From positions 992,001 through 1,056,000 of the forward strand of contig NZ_CP146256.1 of assembly GCF_039134705.1 (NCBI RefSeq): DNA of 64,000 nt, given 5' to 3'. Under the pieces are notes generated by a model, which was given only the letters and a program-made list of their open reading frames with translations, searched no databases and had not been told where the DNA came from. The position numbers were made by a program, and so were the translations under genes. This DNA is from Kineothrix sp. IPX-CK (lineage in GTDB: Bacteria > Bacillota > Clostridia > Lachnospirales > Lachnospiraceae). Below are positions 26,253-35,008 of this stretch, piece by piece; the first letter of the stretch is position 1, and the number at the start of each line of letters is the position of its first letter.

Positions 26253-27836
26253 ATGAAAAAGCTGGAGAAAGTTACTTTGCAAGAAAAATTGAATCTGAGC
26301 TGGGAGGAACTGTTTTTTTATTTGTTTTTTTCTACCATGCTGTTTACAAAGGGACTCGGACTGATCGAGGGACAGTTCCTGTTTAATCTGGGTATACTGA
26401 CGGGAGCGGGCTGTTTTGTGATAAAAGTAATTCTTACCAAATATTCTCCGGCAGAATATTTCGTTTCAGCGTTGTTGGGAATGCTCAGTATCATAGCTTA
26501 TTTGAATTCGGGAGAAAAAGGAATACTCTTTTTATTTATGCTTCTGCTTGGAATGAAGAATATATCCGTAAAGAAGGTTTTTAAACTGGGGTTGTGTATA
26601 TGGACCATTACGTTCTGGGGGCTGATACTCATCCATCTTTTTGGCTTGAGCAACGATTTGATTCTTGCTCATAACAAGCTGGGACTTGGACATATACTGC
26701 GTTACAGTCTTGGCTTTCCTCATCCGAATGTACTTCAGGTTTCATATGTTATCTTTATGATGCTCTTTTTCTATGTATTTCAGCCCAAGGGAAAATGGAC
26801 ATGGATAACCGCCGGACTTTTGTTTATTGGTGATTGTTATATTTTTCTTTATTCCATCAGTTACACGGGATTTATCCTATCGGGTGTTTATTTGATTGCC
26901 AGGTGCTATTTGGTGACAAGAAAGAGAATTACCAGATTCGAAAGCTTTTGCATACAGCTTGTGCTGCCCTTTTGTTCGCTGATTTCTATTGCAGGCCCTG
27001 TGGTTTTTACCGGAAAGCTATTTGATATTTTTAATAAAGTACTTAATACCCGGTTCAATTTATCCAGATATTTTCTGACTCATCAGGAAATCACTTTATT
27101 CGGAAGCTCTTTGGCAGAGGCACCGAAGAATTATGTGATAGACTGCTCTTATGTGAGCTGCCTGCTTCTTTACGGCATCTTTTTGTTCGCATTTCTTATG
27201 GCGGCATATTTCGTCATGATACGCCGGTTTTTAAAAGAGGATAGAAGAGAGGAATTGGCTATTATTATAGGTATTCTCGTCGCAGGAGCCTCAGAGCCCT
27301 TTTTGTTCAACACTTCCTTCAAAAATATATCCATCATATTCATGGGAAGTTTACTGTTTCAGATGCTGGAAGAGAGAAAGGGCGAAAAATTATTATTTGC
27401 GCCCGGTTATAGCATAGCGGAGAAATCACTTCTCGCCTTTGTACGATGCAAACAAGCCGGAACACGATTTATGGCTTCATGCCTTGAGGAGCTTAAGAAA
27501 AATGTGGTGAAGTGGTCTATAATCAGCATTTTGATCGGAATTCTGACCAGCGGGATCTACGCGGTGAACTGGAACAGACCCTCGGCAATCTACATGCCCA
27601 CCAGCCAGAGCGATGAAGTGGAGCAGGAACCGGTGTTTATCGATAAGGAGAAGCTGCCGGCAGATTTTGACGGATGGATATTACAAAATAATGACAAAGA
27701 GATTCCGATGGCGAAGTTTACAGGGAATATGATTACCGTTGAATATGTGCGGGTTATTGTCAGTAGTTTTACTATTGTATACATTTTTTGTATGATTATG
27801 ATAACCGCCGTATTTGGAATAAGAAAAAATTGGTAA
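26253..27836 (+). CDS. O-antigen polymerase/ligase-like membrane protein (Wzy-like)
   Basis: A 527-residue protein with about 12 hydrophobic segments. A long external loop around residues 240-320 (HPNVLQVSY earlier; LNTRFNLSRYFLTHQEITLF) fits Wzy-type polymerases, which join repeat units outside the membrane. After a final cytosolic-type segment there is a C-terminal transmembrane pair enclosing a hydrophilic domain (about 440-495). Wzy proteins have little sequence conservation, so the call rests on topology and on lying next to the flippase. RBS GGAG before ATG 26253. Confidence 0.78.
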   Translation: MKKLEKVTLQEKLNLSWEELFFYLFFSTMLFTKGLGLIEGQFLFNLGILTGAGCFVIKVILTKYSPAEYFVSALLGMLSIIAYLNSGEKGILFLFMLLLGMKNISVKKVFKLGLCIWTITFWGLILIHLFGLSNDLILAHNKLGLGHILRYSLGFPHPNVLQVSYVIFMMLFFYVFQPKGKWTWITAGLLFIGDCYIFLYSISYTGFILSGVYLIARCYLVTRKRITRFESFCIQLVLPFCSLISIAGPVVFTGKLFDIFNKVLNTRFNLSRYFLTHQEITLFGSSLAEAPKNYVIDCSYVSCLLLYGIFLFAFLMAAYFVMIRRFLKEDRREELAIIIGILVAGASEPFLFNTSFKNISIIFMGSLLFQMLEERKGEKLLFAPGYSIAEKSLLAFVRCKQAGTRFMASCLEELKKNVVKWSIISILIGILTSGIYAVNWNRPSAIYMPTSQSDEVEQEPVFIDKEKLPADFDGWILQNNDKEIPMAKFTGNMITVEYVRVIVSSFTIVYIFCMIMITAVFGIRKNW

Positions 27837-27849
27837 ATGTATCCTATCG

Positions 27850-27878
27850 TTGACAAAGTATTACAAAGGTGTTATATT
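27850..27878 (+). promoter_or_regulatory. Promoter of SH3-NlpC/P60 gene
   Basis: TTGACA, 17 bp, TATATT, about 70 bp before the start codon. Confidence 0.75.
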
Positions 27879-27949
27879 ATTTTACAGATGTAATAAATTT
27901 GTAATAAATTAAGTACTAGCGTTAACAATTAACGGAGGATATTTCTTGT

Positions 27950-29293
27950 ATGAGACATAAGAACGTGAAAATTGTAATATGTGCAGTAACAGCAGTTCTT
28001 ACATTTTCAAGTATTGACATAAAGACAAACGCGGCGACGGGAATTTCTTCTGTATTGCCGTCTGCAGGAATCGATTATACCTTGGCTTCCAATGCAACTT
28101 CTTTGAAAAATATTAAGGATGAAGCGAATACGCAGATGACTCAGAGCACAAATAGTGCCGGTGTATCGGGAAATACATCGAATAACAGCACCCAGGCTTC
28201 TGTTTCCGCAGGAAGCACGAATACAACATCCGTAACGGGAAGTGGAGAGACTGTTTCCGGAGATACTTCGAAAGCAGCGGAAAAGACCATTGAAGAGACG
28301 AAGGTGGTCGACGCATCTACCGTAGATGAAAGCGTGTTGAAGAGCGTAGAGAAGAAGCTGGACAAGAAGGATGAAGAGGAAGGTTTTAAGAGCCTTGTTA
28401 TTGCAAAAGTAAATGATTATGTAAATGTAAGAAATACCCCGAGTGAGGATGGAGAAATCGTTGGAAAGCTTTATGATAAATCGGTAGGAACATTTATTTC
28501 GGAGACCGACGGCTGGTATCAAATCAATTCCGGCTCTGTGACAGGTTATGTGAAAAGTGAATATTGCGTGACAGGCGAGAATGCCATCACACTTGCAAAG
28601 GAAGTAGGAACGAGAATTGCAACGGTTACAACCACGACCCTGAAAGTACGTGAGCAGCCCGGAATGGATGCGACGGTACTCGGCCTGATACCGATTGAAG
28701 ATCAATTGATCGTAACGGAAGAAATGGATGATTGGGTAAAGGTGAACATAGAAGAAGGCGATGGTTATGTTTCTACAGATTACATAACGCTTTCGACGGA
28801 ATTCGTCAAGGCAGAGTCAAAGGAAGAAGAAGCTGCCAGACTTGCTAAGGAAGAAGCGGAGAGAAAAGCAGCACAAGCTGCGGCAGCAAGAGCTACTCAG
28901 TCGAGCTCTTCCAAGCAGACGATTACATATGCTTCCAGCGGCGGAAGCGCAATGGGACGTTCCGTAGCGGATTATGCACTTCAATTTGTGGGCAATCCAT
29001 ATGTATATGGTGGAACGAGCCTTACGAACGGAGCAGATTGCTCAGGATTTGTTATGAGTGTTTATGCGAACTTCGGCGTTGGTCTGCCTCATTCTTCGTC
29101 GGCAGATAGAAGCGTGGGATCGGCAGTAAACGGATTGGAAAATGCACAGCCGGGTGATCTCGTATGTTATTCCGGACATGTGGCGTTATATATTGGAAAC
29201 GGTCAGATTGTACATGCCTCTACCTCTAAAACAGGCATCATCGTATCCAATGCTAACTATAGAACACCTCTTTCTGTTAGAAGAATTTTTTAA
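27950..29293 (+). CDS. Secreted SH3b-NlpC/P60 cell-wall endopeptidase
   Basis: A 447-residue exported murein hydrolase. Signal peptide residues 1-28 (cleavage likely after TNA); a Ser/Thr-rich region to about 120; two bacterial SH3 domains (about 144-205 and 222-280) that hold it on the wall; an Ala/Glu/Lys-rich linker (285-325); and a C-terminal NlpC/P60 domain. The catalytic triad is visible: Cys364 in GADCSGFVM, His410 in SGHVALYIG, and His422 in IVHAS. It probably cuts gamma-D-Glu-diamino acid bonds during growth or separation. RBS CGGAGG; strong promoter upstream and a terminator downstream make it monocistronic. Confidence 0.95.
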   Translation: MRHKNVKIVICAVTAVLTFSSIDIKTNAATGISSVLPSAGIDYTLASNATSLKNIKDEANTQMTQSTNSAGVSGNTSNNSTQASVSAGSTNTTSVTGSGETVSGDTSKAAEKTIEETKVVDASTVDESVLKSVEKKLDKKDEEEGFKSLVIAKVNDYVNVRNTPSEDGEIVGKLYDKSVGTFISETDGWYQINSGSVTGYVKSEYCVTGENAITLAKEVGTRIATVTTTTLKVREQPGMDATVLGLIPIEDQLIVTEEMDDWVKVNIEEGDGYVSTDYITLSTEFVKAESKEEEAARLAKEEAERKAAQAAAARATQSSSSKQTITYASSGGSAMGRSVADYALQFVGNPYVYGGTSLTNGADCSGFVMSVYANFGVGLPHSSSADRSVGSAVNGLENAQPGDLVCYSGHVALYIGNGQIVHASTSKTGIIVSNANYRTPLSVRRIF

Positions 29294-29319
29294 TCGGAGA
29301 AATAATAGGACAAACCGGG

Positions 29320-29348
29320 CGGATGCTTTCTGGCATTCGCCTTTTTGA
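29320..29348 (+). terminator. Intrinsic terminator after NlpC/P60 gene
   Basis: A 9-bp stem GGCGGATGC/GCATTCGCC with one G-U pair, then five Ts. Confidence 0.8.
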
Positions 29349-29488
29349 TTATCTTCATCCGAATTGCAAGAGCCGTTTGAGTGGGGAAAACCGGAGGGAA
29401 TTCAAAATCATCTTGACAATTTGCGACTTGTACAAGATTCACAAAGAACAAAATAACAATACAAAATACACTTAATAAAGTTTTGAAG

Positions 29489-29559
29489 TTATCCACATAG
29501 GAAAGTGCCTAAAAATAGGCATTTGGCAGTTATACACGAAGTTATACACATTATCCACA
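29489..29559 (+). promoter_or_regulatory. Cluster of four DnaA boxes
   Basis: Two perfect consensus boxes TTATCCACA (29489-29497, 29551-29559) and two near matches TTATACACG (29530-29538) and TTATACACA (29542-29550), all in the same orientation within 71 bp. The last two boxes are directly adjacent. A small TGCCTA/TAGGCA hairpin lies between the first two boxes. No dnaA or dnaN gene is near, so this is more likely a DnaA-binding/titration or regulatory cluster than the chromosome origin. Confidence 0.7.
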
Positions 29560-29711
29560 TGTTTTGGGAGTAAAAGAGGGAAGGAAATTATGGTAACCTT
29601 TAGAACGCATGTTTTGTATAGTTCTGATAAAAATGTCTTTTTTATCGGAAAATGTCGAAAGTGGTATTGACTTTACAAAAGTCTTGAAGCTAAAACAAAA
29701 TCTCTAATTTG

Positions 29712-29741
29712 TTGCACAAGGTCATTGGAATATGGTATAAT
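29712..29741 (+). promoter_or_regulatory. Promoter of hpf
   Basis: TTGCAC, 18 bp, TATAAT, 36 bp before ATG 29777. Confidence 0.65.
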
Positions 29742-29776
29742 GCTTGTACAATAATCCAATGAAAGGGATGAGTGAT

Positions 29777-30304
29777 ATGAAGTTTATTATAGCAGGTAAG
29801 AATATCGATGTTACTGAAGGTTTAAGGACAGCGGTAGAGGATAAGATAGGTAAACTGGAGAAATATTTCAATCCGGAGACCGAAGTACACGTAACGTTGA
29901 GCGTAGAAAAGGAAAGGCAAAAGATAGAAGTAACGATACCGGTAAAAGGAAGTATCATTCGCTCGGAACAGGTAAGCAACGATATGTATGTTTCTATCGA
30001 CCTGGTAGAAGAGATTATCGAAAGACAGTTAAAGAAGTACAAGAATAAGCTGGTAGACCAGAAGCAGTCTGTAAGCTTTTTCAAACAAGAATTCATAGAG
30101 AAGGATTATATGGATGAAGAGGAAATCAAGATCATCCGTACCAAAAAATTTGACATCAAGCCGATGTATCCGGAAGACGCATGTATTCAAATGGAGCTTT
30201 TGGGACATAATTTCTTCGTATTCTGCAATGCGGAGACCGATCAGGTAAACGTAGTGTACAAGAGAAAAGGCAATACTTATGGTCTGATCGAGCCCGAATT
30301 ATAG
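29777..30304 (+). CDS. hpf: Long-form ribosome hibernation promoting factor
   Basis: A 175-residue protein. Residues 1-100 form the S30AE/YfiA domain (FIIAGKNIDVTEGLRTAVED, KIGKLEKYF, LVEEIIERQLKKYK), which binds the decoding centre of idle ribosomes. After a linker, the C-terminal dimerisation domain (RTKKFDIKPMYPEDACIQME, NVVYKRKGNTYGLIEPEL) joins two ribosomes into inactive 100S dimers. ATG 29777 is selected by GAAAGGGA spacing. Upstream lie its own promoter and a DnaA-box cluster, a possible link between replication state and ribosome hibernation (inference). Confidence 0.95.
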   Translation: MKFIIAGKNIDVTEGLRTAVEDKIGKLEKYFNPETEVHVTLSVEKERQKIEVTIPVKGSIIRSEQVSNDMYVSIDLVEEIIERQLKKYKNKLVDQKQSVSFFKQEFIEKDYMDEEEIKIIRTKKFDIKPMYPEDACIQMELLGHNFFVFCNAETDQVNVVYKRKGNTYGLIEPEL

Positions 30305-30321
30305 AAGGGTAAGGGGGCTGT

Positions 30322-31350
30322 GTGAAATTGGATGAGCTATCATCGGTGGACACGGCTCCTTTTTATTTTGGAGGAAGAATGGATATGGGCGTATACCGGA
30401 AGGTGAGGAATAAGGTTGTTTCAATAAGGGAGAATTCAAAGATTTATAAGCCGTATTATAATCATGCTGCGGGTATCAGCTCTAAGCAGCCCCCCATTTT
30501 TAATGAGAGCGGACAGCCTATGGAGCTGTTTTTTATTAGAGATATGCATACCGCCCATAATCCATACGGCAATGTAGGAAAGCATTTCTTGTGGGACCGC
30601 TATAACTGGGGACTGGACACGCACTTTTATACGCACCGTGCCATGCTTGAGACTATGGGAAAGCCGCTAAGAAAGTATGGAATGCTGGGAGAATCCAGAG
30701 CGATTGTGCCGAAGGACTATCTTATGTTTAAGAAGCATAAGGGGCTTGAGCGTGAATTCGATGCCATATTTACTTATGATGAGAGGCTGTTAGATTCTCT
30801 GCAAAATGCTAAATATTACCCGATATGCGCGGAGGTGTGGTATGGGCGGAGTAATCCGGAAATCATACACTGTAATGCGTATGCTGAGAAGGATAAAAAT
30901 ATATCCATTCTTTGTTCCGACAAGCAAATGTGTGAGCTCCATAAAGTACGGGCGGAAATTGCGCGCTGCTGTAAAAGAAACCGGCTGGCGGACGTGATGG
31001 GTACTCTTGACGGAGGCGAATATGTGTCCATCGATGACAGCTTGAGGAACTACCGATATTCCTTTGCCATTGAAAATGAACTGTCGGACTATTTTTTTAC
31101 GGAAAGGATCACCAGCTGCTTTGCCGCCCAGACCATTCCCATTTACCTTGGAGCGCGCAAGATAGACAGCTATTTTAATAAGGACGGAATTATAGAAATA
31201 TCGTTAAAGGATATCGATAATATAGAAGCTGTTATAAAGAAATGTACAAAAGAAGAATACGATCGGAGGCTTCCTGCCATTCTGGACAATTATGAAAGAG
31301 TGCAAAGTTACTTCAATATGCAGGATTACCTATACGAAAAATTGCTGTAA
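30322..31350 (+). CDS. GT10-like (fucosyltransferase family) glycosyltransferase
   Basis: A 342-residue protein. The C-terminal third shows the GT10/alpha-1,3-fucosyltransferase donor-site pattern: YRYSFAIENELSDYFFTERI, then AAQTIPIYLGARKIDSYFN and a region ending DII-type acidic residues. Bacterial GT10 enzymes move fucose or related sugars from GDP donors to surface glycans. The N-terminal part has no recognised motif. GTG 30322 has a good AAGGGGG site. It is 17 bp after hpf and probably reads through from it, an odd pairing. A strong terminator follows. Confidence 0.75.
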   Translation: MKLDELSSVDTAPFYFGGRMDMGVYRKVRNKVVSIRENSKIYKPYYNHAAGISSKQPPIFNESGQPMELFFIRDMHTAHNPYGNVGKHFLWDRYNWGLDTHFYTHRAMLETMGKPLRKYGMLGESRAIVPKDYLMFKKHKGLEREFDAIFTYDERLLDSLQNAKYYPICAEVWYGRSNPEIIHCNAYAEKDKNISILCSDKQMCELHKVRAEIARCCKRNRLADVMGTLDGGEYVSIDDSLRNYRYSFAIENELSDYFFTERITSCFAAQTIPIYLGARKIDSYFNKDGIIEISLKDIDNIEAVIKKCTKEEYDRRLPAILDNYERVQSYFNMQDYLYEKLL

Positions 31351-31355
31351 TTCAG

Positions 31356-31383
31356 GAGCGGGGAATAGAACCCCGCTCTTTTT
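31356..31383 (+). terminator. Intrinsic terminator after GT10-like gene
   Basis: A perfect 8-bp stem GAGCGGGG/CCCCGCTC, 7-base loop, five Ts. Confidence 0.88.
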
Positions 31384-31418
31384 CATATATTTCTATGAGG
31401 TATACCGGATGGTGAAAT

Positions 31419-32528
31419 ATGCAGTATCTGAAAAAAATAAAAAGGGCGGTAATTATAGAGTGTATTCTTCTTAGCTGTTTTGGAATCGTCTGGACAGCAG
31501 GATTTCTAAGAGACGGTTTTTCGGAGGAGGAAGATCAGGCGATAGAGCTGGAAGTATTCGCGGAAAAGAAGTATATCAAATGGGTGGATTTCAATATATC
31601 TTATGAGGCCCTGTGTGAAGCTTATAAGTGGGATGTGGACACGTATAAGGAGAACCTGGAGGATAAGGAAGCGGTGCATCTAAACTGGATCGAGCTGCTG
31701 GCCTATGCGGGAGCTAAGAATGGAGGAAAGTTTCCCAAGGGAAGCGTATCGGAGATAAGCAAGGCTGCACAGAAAATCACTTCCAAGGATACGACGATGA
31801 GGGAACTGACGAAGGATATGGAATATTACGCTTATTATCTGGAAGCTTATACCGCTGTGCTGGGTGGCTTCGTAGGGGAATATGAGATACAAAAGCCAAT
31901 GGAGGACGGGACGGTAAAATGGCAGTCGTGTTACGGCTTAAAAGCCTTTTCCCCCGTGGCGAAAGGCTTTGCCTATAACGATTATGACGATTTCGGAACT
32001 TCCAGAAGCTACGGATATTCCAGGCCTCATCTCGGCCATGACATGATGGGACAGGTGGGAACGCCCATTATTGCCATCGAATCCGGCTACGTGGAGGCCA
32101 TCGGCTGGAACCAGTACGGCGGATGGCGTCTGGGAATCCGCAGCTTTGACGGGAAGAGATATTATTACTATGCTCATCTGCGGCAGAACTTCCCCTATTT
32201 CAAGGAGTTAGAGGAGGGCAGCGTGGTTACTGCCGGACAGGTGATCGGATACATGGGACATACGGGCTACAGCACGAAGGAGAACGTGAACAATATCGAA
32301 GTAACCCATCTTCACTGGGGATTACAGCTTATTTTTGACGAGTCTCAGAAAGAGGGAAATAACGAGATATGGATCGATTGCTATAGTTTGACCAGATTTT
32401 TATATAAGAATCGCTCGGAGACTGTGAAAAATACGGAGACAAAAGAGTGGTACCGGGTATATGATATGAAGGATCCGGCCGTGACGGAATACAATAGCAA
32501 AGTAAATATAAAAAAGCCGGGAAAATAA
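31419..32528 (+). CDS. Membrane-anchored M23 metallopeptidase
   Basis: A 369-residue LytM-type peptidase. An uncleaved-looking signal anchor spans about residues 9-29; an alpha-rich region to about 175; then the M23 domain. Zinc ligands are visible: His204 and Asp208 in PHLGHDM, and HLH at 297-299 with the supporting AHLR at 252-255. It cuts peptidoglycan cross-bridges or stem peptides outside the membrane, or acts as a SpoIIQ-like sporulation partner; the latter is suggested only by layout. RBS GGATGGTGA. It is the last gene before the AT-rich insert. Confidence 0.9.
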   Translation: MQYLKKIKRAVIIECILLSCFGIVWTAGFLRDGFSEEEDQAIELEVFAEKKYIKWVDFNISYEALCEAYKWDVDTYKENLEDKEAVHLNWIELLAYAGAKNGGKFPKGSVSEISKAAQKITSKDTTMRELTKDMEYYAYYLEAYTAVLGGFVGEYEIQKPMEDGTVKWQSCYGLKAFSPVAKGFAYNDYDDFGTSRSYGYSRPHLGHDMMGQVGTPIIAIESGYVEAIGWNQYGGWRLGIRSFDGKRYYYYAHLRQNFPYFKELEEGSVVTAGQVIGYMGHTGYSTKENVNNIEVTHLHWGLQLIFDESQKEGNNEIWIDCYSLTRFLYKNRSETVKNTETKEWYRVYDMKDPAVTEYNSKVNIKKPGK

Positions 32529-33567
32529 GGATAAAAAATTTCTGATATATATTTTGTTATTCTTCCATGACTATAATTTAAATATGCTGTAGTTTGCTTT
32601 GAACAAATTATTTACCGTTAAAATCATTTCCGTAAAATAAGGTGACAAATAATAAGTAATATAAAAATATATTCGTGGAAGGTACATATGTCTGCGGGTG
32701 TATTTTTGTTGAATTTTATGAACTATAATAAATGTTAATGTATTATGCATTATTACATTATCCAATTGCTATTACGAGCTTAAGACTGTTACATTTGTAT
32801 CGGCTGGCATTAATATGAAAATAATGGGGATATCTAATAGAAAAAAACAAAGCAGAAAAGATTGTTTTGATGAAGGATAAACTCTAAAAACAGAAAAGGA
32901 AAGACGATTAAAACAATAATTAAAATACATAATAGATATTTAATGGTTAATTCCGATGATTATATTGTTGCGATAAACAAATATATGTTCCGCATTATGG
33001 CTAACATGTGTAATAAAATAATTAGTAAATTTTAAAGCAGAAGAAAATTATTATGCAAAAAAGACTGTGGAAAGTACGTATACATAGTTACGGAGATGGA
33101 AGCGTTGTCTCTCCGGTAATTGGGGAGAATGGAAAATGGCATATTGGAAACGATGATATTATGATAAGAACAGAAGAAATTGACGAAAAGGTTGGAGAAA
33201 CGGGACTGTAGGACCTTTCAAGTCCAACACTAAGTTGGTCGTAAAGCTAACTACAAAAGTTACGAATAAAGCCTTCGACATTGTAATGTGAAAAGTTGCG
33301 GATGACAAAATTACTAATACTAACTATATAGTTGCTTTTTTAATATGTAGAAGATTTTGTATAAGTTTTATATTTGTGCAAACTAAAATTAGGAATAACC
33401 ATAAAACAAGCATCTTTTTAATTAGTTATTTTGTTTATGCTATTCGTATGATATACTTTTTAAAAGATAGTGTTATTTTGAAACTTTCTATTTATTAAGA
33501 TAATTAGAAAATAAAAAAGTTTTGATTTTATTCTGAAGAGTGAGTACGGAGGATAAAGCTGAATATT
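32529..33567. other. 1-kb AT-rich stretch without a clear gene
   Basis: Base composition becomes strikingly AT-rich compared with the flanks. I see no promoter, tRNA or conserved ORF that I can support strongly, only a 52-codon ORF (33053-33211), a group of small hairpins around 33212-33240 (GGAC/GTCC, CCAAC/GTTGG) and a palindrome AACTATATAGTT followed by Ts near 33322-33341. Probably foreign or decayed DNA. Confidence 0.5.
33053..33211 (+). CDS. Possible 52-residue hypothetical protein
   Basis: ATG 33053 to TAG 33211, with a weak AGAAGAA site. The part VIGENGKWHIGNDDI resembles the short G-x-W-x-I-G repeats of some phage-tail and surface proteins. It may be a fragment of such a gene rather than a functional unit. 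Confidence 0.3.
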   Translation: MQKRLWKVRIHSYGDGSVVSPVIGENGKWHIGNDDIMIRTEEIDEKVGETGL

Positions 33568-34869
33568 ATGAAAAAAATGAGTGTTTTTATTAGATTGATA
33601 GAATTGGTTATCTGCATTATAGCGGGTACATTGTTGATTTTAGCGGTTTATATTTTACCAACGGCAAGCATGAAAGAAAACGTAGCTAGGTCTAGTTCTG
33701 TTTTTGACTATGAAGGAATATATCCACAGTTGGCTAATGGATATAAGTATACTCAATTGGATAATTACACAGACAGTATTATGTTAGGGGCAGCTATTTA
33801 TGGAGAAGGAGGAAGTCTCCTTGATGAAGCAATGAATAATTATCATATTGATTGTGATGATTTATCTCCAACACTAGCGTTAACTAACTATGCCAATAAT
33901 GCAGATTTCGATTATTATGCTGTTAGTTATGCAAGGTACTGGCATGGATATTTAGTTCCTCTAAAAATTTTTCTTCTTTTTTTTGAATATACGGATTTTA
34001 GAGTTTTTAACTTTATAATGCAGAGCATTTTAATATGTATAATAGTATCGTTATTTTATAAAAATAATATTCAGAAAAATTTATTGGCGTTTGGAAGCGC
34101 CCTGATTGTTTTGAATCCATTAACAGCTGCATTATCGCTGCAGTACTCTTCGATATATTATATAATTTTACTATCATCCATTTATTTATTATATATATAT
34201 TATAAAAGACAACATTTAGAATTTTCACATTTTTGTACATTATTATTTTTTACGGGAGTAATTACTAGCTATTTGGATCTTCTTACATATCCTCTTTCCT
34301 CATTTGGAATATTAATGACATTGTATATAATTTTAAATAACCGTATAAATTCTAAAAAGCATTATGTTAATGATTTTATGAAAGGACTTATAACTTGGGG
34401 GTGCGGCTATTTCGGTATGTGGATGGGGAAATGGAGCGTTGGAAGTCTTTTATTACAAAGTAATATATTTTCAGATGCGCTTAATCAGGCAATGTTTAGG
34501 ACATCTTCAAGTGTTGGCGTAGTGGAAAACACAAGTCGTATGGATGCAATAATAAAAAATTTTGGAGTATTAATGAAGTGGCCTTTTGTAGGAATGGGGA
34601 TTATGATATGCCTATATTTTATTAAGGATTTGACGTTTAAGAAAAATAGGATAAGTAATATATTTATAAATGAAATTTCAACCATAGTGGCTTTCCTTCT
34701 TATATCTGTGTTACCTATTATGTGGTTTTTGGTTTTTGCAAACCATTCCCAAGAACATTATTGGTTTACATATAAAATTTTGAGTATTTCATGTTTCTCA
34801 TTATTAAGTTTGCTTATATTTATAAAGGAAAAGTATGTGAATGACAAGCAATATACAATAGGGGAATAA
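33568..34869 (+). CDS. Polytopic membrane protein of unknown function
   Basis: A 433-residue protein with about ten hydrophobic segments. TM1 (residues 9-31) is followed by a long external loop of about 95 residues (35-130) with acidic and aromatic residues (DNYTDSIMLG, DFDYYAVSYARYWHG), then closely spaced helices and a second loop around 300-325. This layout is like GT-C glycosyltransferases or polymerases that use lipid-linked sugars, but no family motif is certain. Codons are very AT-rich, unlike the neighbours, supporting transfer. GGAGG lies rather far (about 16 bp) before ATG 33568; ATG 33577 is an alternative. Confidence 0.8.
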   Translation: MKKMSVFIRLIELVICIIAGTLLILAVYILPTASMKENVARSSSVFDYEGIYPQLANGYKYTQLDNYTDSIMLGAAIYGEGGSLLDEAMNNYHIDCDDLSPTLALTNYANNADFDYYAVSYARYWHGYLVPLKIFLLFFEYTDFRVFNFIMQSILICIIVSLFYKNNIQKNLLAFGSALIVLNPLTAALSLQYSSIYYIILLSSIYLLYIYYKRQHLEFSHFCTLLFFTGVITSYLDLLTYPLSSFGILMTLYIILNNRINSKKHYVNDFMKGLITWGCGYFGMWMGKWSVGSLLLQSNIFSDALNQAMFRTSSSVGVVENTSRMDAIIKNFGVLMKWPFVGMGIMICLYFIKDLTFKKNRISNIFINEISTIVAFLLISVLPIMWFLVFANHSQEHYWFTYKILSISCFSLLSLLIFIKEKYVNDKQYTIGE

Positions 34870-35008
34870 GGATAAAAAAGTCGCAAACAGTGGATGATTT
34901 AACTAATTTACGTGGGCGTTTCTTAGTGAATTGGCACATTGACGAAGCCGGAGCCAGTTGATAATATGAACATATGGCATTTTTGACATCATTGATGAGA
35001 AAGACAGT

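Noticed and set aside
29489..29559. Chromosomal replication origin
   Set aside because: DnaA boxes are present, but dnaA, dnaN, rpmH or gyrase genes are not nearby and no clear AT-rich unwinding element with the expected layout is seen.
32688..32738. 16-codon ORF in the AT-rich gap with a GGAAGG site
   Set aside because: Too short and AT-driven to support, with no conservation evidence available here.
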